Source: DATIHQ01 sp035480535
GTDB taxonomy: Bacteria > Chlamydiota > Chlamydiia > Chlamydiales > SM23-39
Assembly: GCA_035480535.1 (NCBI GenBank)
Contig: DATIHQ010000111.1
Span: 1 to 12,228, forward strand
Direction of reading: 5' to 3'
Length of the DNA stretch: 12,228 bases
The notes under the pieces were generated by a model that was not told where the DNA came from, did no database searches, and was given only the letters and a program-made list of their open reading frames with translations. Positions 8,469 through 12,228 of the stretch are shown piece after piece. Both the position numbers and the translations under genes were made by a program. Position 1 is the stretch's first letter. The number at the start of each line of letters is the position of its first letter.

Positions 8469-8502
8469 TTAATTGATTTATTATAGTTAATTATAATAAT
8501 AT
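8469..8502 (+). promoter_or_regulatory. Candidate promoter for the small membrane-protein gene
   Basis: The 68-base spacer after the transporter gene is strongly AT-rich. It contains a perfect TATAAT at 8492-8497, but a 17-base spacer would place only TTAATT (8469-8474) at -35. An alternative pair is TTGATT (8473-8478) with TAATAT (8497-8502), 18 bases apart. In an AT-rich run such matches occur by chance, so the call is tentative. No hairpin terminator for the efflux operon is visible here, so read-through into the next gene is also possible. Confidence 0.35.
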
Positions 8503-8531
8503 ACAATTAAACTGAAATAAGGTTGGAGACT

Positions 8532-8906
8532 ATGCCTGACATTAAGCATTTTGTACGCAAACACATCTCTGAGACTTTGACAGTGGCCGCATTTGTCCTC
8601 GGCGGGCTTTCTGCTTGGAGGGAACTTTTCTATGGCGGCATAGGGCTCACCCTATTTTTCCTAGTTGTCTGTGCGGCCTTGGCGATTTTCTTCCCCGTTC
8701 AAGTGGATAGCGTGCTGAAGAAGTTCTATGAATTGACTCATAAGAAGGACAAAACTTCAGAAATCATCGTGGGATCTTGCACAGCCGTGGTGGCCTTCCT
8801 CCTCCCCTTTATCTTTTTTGGGATGGTCGGTCTTCTAGCGGGCAGTTCCTACCATTATTTCACAGGCCATGCACAAGGCAGCCACTCAAAAGACAAGGCT
8901 GCTTAA
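8532..8906 (+). CDS. Small multi-pass membrane protein of unknown function
   Basis: I do not recognise this 124-residue protein. It has hydrophobic segments at about residues 15-28, 33-54 and 80-104, joined by a basic, polar stretch (KKFYELTHKKDK, 63-74), and a hydrophilic tail rich in H, S and K. This suggests two or three membrane spans. I chose the ATG at 8532, preceded by GGAG (8525-8528) and AAGG (8519-8522). A TTG at 8523 is in frame, but AAGG lies directly against it and gives no usable spacing. It follows the RND gene by 68 bases and may be separately transcribed. Its stop overlaps the convergent lplA stop by 4 bases. Nothing in the sequence ties it functionally to the pump. Confidence 0.75.
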   Translation: MPDIKHFVRKHISETLTVAAFVLGGLSAWRELFYGGIGLTLFFLVVCAALAIFFPVQVDSVLKKFYELTHKKDKTSEIIVGSCTAVVAFLLPFIFFGMVGLLAGSSYHYFTGHAQGSHSKDKAA

Positions 8907-9592
8907 AAAATGAGTTGAGTCGCCTGGCGATGCTCTTTTTTCTCCCAAGCTTCCAGGTCAAAATCTGTAATGTAAAGCGGCTTTACATTTGTATTTAACA
9001 GTCTTGTAAACAGTTCATTAGGATGAGAAAAATTATCCTTTAACCGTGTCAAGAAATCCCCATGGGATCGATCTTGCCGATAGGCGGGTCTTTTTGGAGG
9101 AAGGCGGAGATAGTTCATATTCTCCTCGGAATAATCCCAGAGAAAAGAAGTATGATGGAGCCAGCGCCCTTTTTGAATGTATTGCGCATTTCCCCCACAT
9201 TTTCTATCCCCGATCACATAATCATTTTCCCGCAATTGGAACGAGGGAATCTGCCAAGCTTTTTGATAGAGTTCTGCAGACCAGCGTAGAATTGGCTCGG
9301 GGAATGGGGGGATGTTCAAGGCAGCTTTGTTCATAATGAAGGTGATGAAGAGGGTGTTCTCATCGACAATGACGGTTCCCCCTCCGCTAAAGCGCTTGAT
9401 CACTGGAATTCGATCTCGTTTGACCCGGTCGATATCGAGGAGAGTCTCCGGTTTTCCAGAAATCCCCATCACAATTGCACGGGGAGAGCCTTGATTGACA
9501 ATGCAAAAGTTTCGATCATCGGTGCGAAGGAGCGCCTCTTCCAGCTGCAATTGCTCGAAGATCGGCTTATTTTTGAGATGGATAAAATGCAA
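8903..9592 (-). CDS. lplA: Lipoate-protein ligase A family protein (single catalytic domain)
   Basis: LplA activates lipoate with ATP and attaches it to the lipoyl lysine of 2-oxoacid dehydrogenase E2 subunits and related proteins. The 229 residues form one BPL/LplA/LipB domain. Visible are the substrate-binding loop KRFSGGGTV (66-74), the conserved lysine in GDRKCGGNAQ (K131, equivalent to E. coli K133) and HHTSFLWD (146-153). It lacks the C-terminal accessory domain of E. coli LplA (about 337 residues), as I recall for chlamydial homologues. The start is TTG at 9590-9592, four bases after the upstream stop. No in-frame ATG occurs until residue 42, and the N-terminus from TTG fits the family, so TTG is well supported. 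A GGAGATGAG lies too far upstream to be an ideal ribosome site, so coupling is likely. It is the last gene of the mnmG operon. Octanoyl transfer is an alternative activity. Confidence 0.85.
   Translation of the reverse strand: MHFIHLKNKPIFEQLQLEEALLRTDDRNFCIVNQGSPRAIVMGISGKPETLLDIDRVKRDRIPVIKRFSGGGTVIVDENTLFITFIMNKAALNIPPFPEPILRWSAELYQKAWQIPSFQLRENDYVIGDRKCGGNAQYIQKGRWLHHTSFLWDYSEENMNYLRLPPKRPAYRQDRSHGDFLTRLKDNFSHPNELFTRLLNTNVKPLYITDFDLEAWEKKEHRQATQLIF
8917..8941 (+). terminator. Probable intrinsic terminator of the small membrane-protein gene, inside lplA
   Basis: Ten bases after the stop, GAG-TCGC (8917-8923) pairs with GCGA (8927-8930), then, after a 2-base bulge, with CTC (8933-8935). 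The loop is three bases and TTTTTT follows at 8936-8941. The seven-pair stem with a T-run is a reasonable rho-independent terminator in the plus direction. It lies antisense within the last codons of lplA. The bulge weakens it. Confidence 0.45.
8969..8989. repeat. Perfect 9-bp inverted repeat within lplA
   Basis: AATGTAAAG (8969-8977), a CGG loop, and CTTTACATT (8981-8989) form a perfect hairpin inside the lplA 3' region (residues around NVKPLYI). On the plus strand it is followed by TGTATTT, only a poor T-tract, 63 bases past the membrane-protein stop. It could be a back-up terminator for that gene, or codon coincidence. Confidence 0.4.
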
Positions 9593-9596
9593 TGTG

Positions 9597-9947
9597 TTAC
9601 GAGGAATAACTCATCTCCGCAATTTCTTCGATCGGGACGACCTGGTATTTTGTCCCTGAACTCGAAGCATATTTAATCATTAGAAGGGTGCCATTTTTGA
9701 CGGTGGCCACTTCGGTGACGTTTTCTAACATCGTTCCGCCGCCAATATGAATTGCAATCTTGAGCGTCGGCTTATCTTTTCGAAGCATGTCGAAGGCTTG
9801 GATATAGTCATTGGCTCGCGATTTTGGCTCGATGACCAATATACTTTTTGATTCTGTCATCGCCGCAGCGGTCGTCGTTGTTGGGGTCGGCGGCGCTTCT
9901 TGAGCTAGTAATGCAGTGCTCAATAGGAATAAGGGTATATATTTCAT
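9597..9947 (-). CDS. Small exported protein of unknown function
   Basis: I do not recognise this 116-residue protein. It begins with a Sec signal peptide (MKYIPLFLLSTALLA, likely cut before QEA). A short Pro/Thr/Ala-rich linker follows (about 18-31), then a compact domain (about 34-113) with alternating hydrophobic strands such as KIAIHIGGG, TLLMIKY and YQVVPIEEI, which suggests a small beta-rich fold. It is probably periplasmic. The start is firm: AGGAGA (plus-strand 9952-9957) sits 4 bases upstream of the ATG. The ATG overlaps the stop of the receiver/GGDEF gene by 4 bases, and the lplA TTG lies 4 bases after its own stop, so all three are co-translated parts of one operon. No cysteines, hence not a lipoprotein. 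Confidence 0.8.
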   Translation of the reverse strand: MKYIPLFLLSTALLAQEAPPTPTTTTAAAMTESKSILVIEPKSRANDYIQAFDMLRKDKPTLKIAIHIGGGTMLENVTEVATVKNGTLLMIKYASSSGTKYQVVPIEEIAEMSYSS

Positions 9948-10780
9948 AAAATCTCCTGATCGAGGGAATGGGTTTGTTTAAGCGATTTCATCGCTGAATC
10001 TATAAATGTATTTTCTGTTGCTTCAAGAGGAGAAATCGCAATGGATACAGTGAGATAAAGAGGCCCTTTTTTTGTCTCAAAGCGATAGCGTTGGATCTCT
10101 TTTTTCAGCCGTTCTCCCAGATTGCGCGCGGCTTCCAGGTGCATATTCGGAAGAAGGAGAATAAAACTCCCTCCAGAGAAGGGGATCAAAAGATCGGACT
10201 CTTTCAACTGCTCTTTCACAACTTTGGTAAATTCGGAGAGAATCTCTTCTTCATACGGATCTAAACGCAACACTAAAAGCGTGACAGGGATCTTCTCGAT
10301 TTTTGCCGCAGCTAGCAATCGGAGCGCTTGATCGTTTGAAGGCTCATTCTTCGGCGCACGAATGACTGTGGATAGATCAGCTGTTTTCTCTCGGACAGAT
10401 GCCGTTTTTTTCCCAGTGGCAATTTTTGCCTCCAATTCTTCTAAATCGAGCTGATGGCTTAAAAAATCGGTCACCCCTGCTTCCAAAGCCGCATCGCGAT
10501 AAGACTTTTTCAGGCGGCCTGTGATCAAGAAGATTTGCGTGGGCCATTGATGGAGTATTTGGCGAAGTTCGCGGCAAAGAGCAAGGGGATCACAATCTTC
10601 AAAACCAGAATCGACGATGACAAAATCGAGGGGAGAATGTCTGGCTGCTTCAATCGCTTCTCCGCGCTTGGTGGCATCGATAATAAAAAACTGCTCATTC
10701 AAATGTTTTTTGACCCAAGAGCGAACAGAAGGATTCTCTGCAATGAGGAGGAGCGTGGGAATTTTGATTCGATTGGCCAT
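9944..10780 (-). CDS. Degenerate response-regulator receiver plus GGDEF-like domain protein
   Basis: The 278 residues comprise a CheY-like receiver (about 8-120) and a GGDEF-like domain (about 148-275). The receiver keeps the phospho-acceptor aspartate (D57 in FVIVDSGFED) and the Thr of LITG (T87). The acidic pocket is reduced to AEN (E15), and the conserved Lys before the last helix is replaced (DFLSHQ, H109). In the second domain the signature aligned before the F-x-x-L-L-P strand reads SGGSF (202-206) instead of GGDEF/GGEEF, so metal-binding and catalytic acids are missing. The upstream inhibitory RxxD site reads KESD. It is therefore unlikely to make cyclic di-GMP and may be a binding or scaffold protein. 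The ATG at 10778-10780 starts 9 bases after the mnmG stop; AAGAG before it is a weak ribosome site. Gene order suggests co-expression with mnmG and the exported protein. Partner kinase and output are unknown. Confidence 0.82.
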   Translation of the reverse strand: MANRIKIPTLLLIAENPSVRSWVKKHLNEQFFIIDATKRGEAIEAARHSPLDFVIVDSGFEDCDPLALCRELRQILHQWPTQIFLITGRLKKSYRDAALEAGVTDFLSHQLDLEELEAKIATGKKTASVREKTADLSTVIRAPKNEPSNDQALRLLAAAKIEKIPVTLLVLRLDPYEEEILSEFTKVVKEQLKESDLLIPFSGGSFILLLPNMHLEAARNLGERLKKEIQRYRFETKKGPLYLTVSIAISPLEATENTFIDSAMKSLKQTHSLDQEIL

Positions 10781-10789
10781 ACACTCTTT

Positions 10790-12228
10790 TTACCCCTTCC
10801 TCAAGACAATCAGCAAGATCGAAATATCTGCCGGTGAGAGTCCCGAAATTCGGGATGCTTGTCCCAGATTCTCCGGTGTAAAGCGGGCCAGCTTTTGTTT
10901 AGCTTCACTTCTTAGACCCACCACTTTCTCATAATCAAAGCTCTTGGGAATTTTCACACAATCTAAGTTCTCTAATTTCGCGACTTCCTTTTCTTGCCGC
11001 TCAATATAGCCTGAATATTTCAAATGAAGCTCGATCTGCATATTTAAATCAGGACCAAAATCGACCACATGTTCTGGATAAGCCTTCAACGCCCCTTCAT
11101 AGCTCCATTCAGGACGGCAAATCAGCTGTGCCAATTGGGTGCTTCTTCCATTTACATTCTTAAACACCTGGGCCAGGCGCACGATCTCTTTTTCAATGGT
11201 CTCTTTCTTCAAAACAACCCGATCAAATTGTTCTCTCGTCACCAACCCTAACTCATAAGCCATCGGTCGCAAACGCAAATCAGCATTGTCTTGTCTCAGC
11301 AACAATCGATGCTCCGCGCGGCTGGTAAACATCCGATAGGGCTCCAATAAATCAAAGCGGATCAGATCGTCGATCATCACTCCAATATAACTATCGCTCC
11401 GCTTCATGATAAAGGGCGCCTTTCCCGCTACTTTACAAGCGGCATTGATCCCTGCAATCAGCCCTTGGCTAGCAGCCTCTTCATATCCTGTCGTTCCATT
11501 CACCTGGCCTGCCAAAAACAATCCTTCAACCCGCTTTGTCTCTAGCGTCGCATAGATCTGATCGCTCTTCACATAATCATATTCAATTGCATAGGCGGGC
11601 CGCATCACTTCCGCCCTCTCCAGGCCCACCACTGTCCGAATTAAATCGAGTTGCACATCAAACGGCAATGAAGAGGAAATCCCATTGACATACACTTCCT
11701 CTGTCATCAATCCTTCGGGTTCCAAGAAAATCTGATGCCGCTCTTTATCGGCAAAACGGACCACTTTATCTTCAATCGAGGGGCAATAGCGGGGCCCCAC
11801 TCCCTTAATCGTCCCCGAATACATTGGCGATCGGTGCAAATTCTTCCGAATGATCTCATGTGTCTCAGGCGTCGTGTAGGTAATGTGGCAAGGAATCTGC
11901 GTCATCCGCTCTTCGGGCGCATCAAAAGAAAAGCGGACTCCCTCATCGCCAGGCTGCTTTTCACACTTTGCAAAGTCGATGCTGCGCCGATTGATTCTCG
12001 GCGGCGTCCCGGTTTTCAATCGCCCCAACTGGAACCCCAAACTCTCCAAGCAAGGAGAAAGTCCCGTCGCCGCTTTATCTCCCCCCCGTCCCCCTGAAAA
12101 ATTCGGCTCTCCAATGTGGAGCAGCCCCCGCATAAAGGTCCCCGAAGAGAGAACCACCGTCTTCGCCCGATATTCGATCCCTTCTTGCGTAACCACCCCG
12201 GCAATTCGCCCCCCCTCTACCACCAATG
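10790..12228 (-). CDS. mnmG: tRNA wobble-uridine modification enzyme MnmG (GidA), 5'-truncated by the window edge
   Basis: MnmG works with the GTPase MnmE to add the carboxymethylaminomethyl group at U34 of certain tRNAs, using FAD and methylene-tetrahydrofolate. The visible 478 residues match the family from roughly E. coli residue 130 to the end. Landmarks are VVLSSGTFMRG, GRLKTGTPPRI, GPRYCPSIEDK (the conserved cysteine is visible residue 148), GLFLAGQVNGTTGYEEAASQG, MFTSRAEHRLLLRQDNAD and the C-terminal ISGLSPADISILLI. The N-terminal FAD-binding loop lies beyond base 12228. The frame stays open to the edge, and the TTG at 12226 is internal, not a start. It is the first visible gene of a tightly spaced minus-strand operon that continues to lplA. 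No frameshift or missing block is seen. Confidence 0.96.
   Translation of the reverse strand, partial: LVVEGGRIAGVVTQEGIEYRAKTVVLSSGTFMRGLLHIGEPNFSGGRGGDKAATGLSPCLESLGFQLGRLKTGTPPRINRRSIDFAKCEKQPGDEGVRFSFDAPEERMTQIPCHITYTTPETHEIIRKNLHRSPMYSGTIKGVGPRYCPSIEDKVVRFADKERHQIFLEPEGLMTEEVYVNGISSSLPFDVQLDLIRTVVGLERAEVMRPAYAIEYDYVKSDQIYATLETKRVEGLFLAGQVNGTTGYEEAASQGLIAGINAACKVAGKAPFIMKRSDSYIGVMIDDLIRFDLLEPYRMFTSRAEHRLLLRQDNADLRLRPMAYELGLVTREQFDRVVLKKETIEKEIVRLAQVFKNVNGRSTQLAQLICRPEWSYEGALKAYPEHVVDFGPDLNMQIELHLKYSGYIERQEKEVAKLENLDCVKIPKSFDYEKVVGLRSEAKQKLARFTPENLGQASRISGLSPADISILLIVLRKG

Noticed and set aside
8481..8496. TTATA/TATAA inverted repeat after the RND gene as a terminator
   Set aside because: The stem is only A-T pairs with no T-run and is too weak to terminate.
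8523..8525. TTG at 8523 as start of the small membrane protein
   Set aside because: The only ribosome-site-like sequence, AAGG, abuts it directly, whereas ATG at 8532 has GGAG and AAGG upstream at usable distances.

Overview
The window looks like chromosomal DNA of a member of the phylum Chlamydiota, probably an environmental (amoeba- or arthropod-associated) lineage. This rests on an operon that starts with mnmG (gidA) and ends with a short, single-domain lplA, a pairing I recall from Chlamydia, and on a B. subtilis-type succinate dehydrogenase. It is inference from protein character, not from a database search. Both window edges cut genes: sdhA lacks its N-terminus on the left and mnmG lacks about 130 N-terminal residues on the right.

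Plus strand, left to right: sdhA (partial) and sdhB overlap by 4 bases and encode the flavoprotein and iron-sulfur subunits of succinate dehydrogenase; the membrane anchor gene is presumably upstream. A non-coding gap of about 250 bases follows. It holds a well-supported rod-like RNA fold (about 2647-2807) ending in a seven-T run. It resembles 6S RNA in architecture and may double as the sdh terminator. Next comes a three-gene overlapping operon for a tripartite RND efflux pump: a TolC-like outer-membrane factor, a periplasmic adaptor and an AcrB-type inner-membrane transporter. Both the outer-membrane factor and the adaptor have lipoprotein signal peptides. After a 68-base AT-rich spacer with promoter-like sequence lies a small unrecognised membrane protein.

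Minus strand, read right to left: mnmG (partial), a degenerate response-regulator/GGDEF protein, a small exported protein of unknown function, and lplA. They are packed with gaps or overlaps of 10 bases or fewer and probably form one operon. Its end converges with the small membrane-protein gene, with the two coding regions overlapping by 4 bases, so the likely terminator of the plus-strand gene lies inside the 3' end of lplA.

The window joins housekeeping metabolism (TCA cycle, tRNA wobble modification, lipoate attachment) with an accessory export pump. I see no CRISPR, phage, transposon or defence system. The parts most worth a second look are the 2647-2814 RNA element and the two uncharacterised genes between mnmG and lplA.
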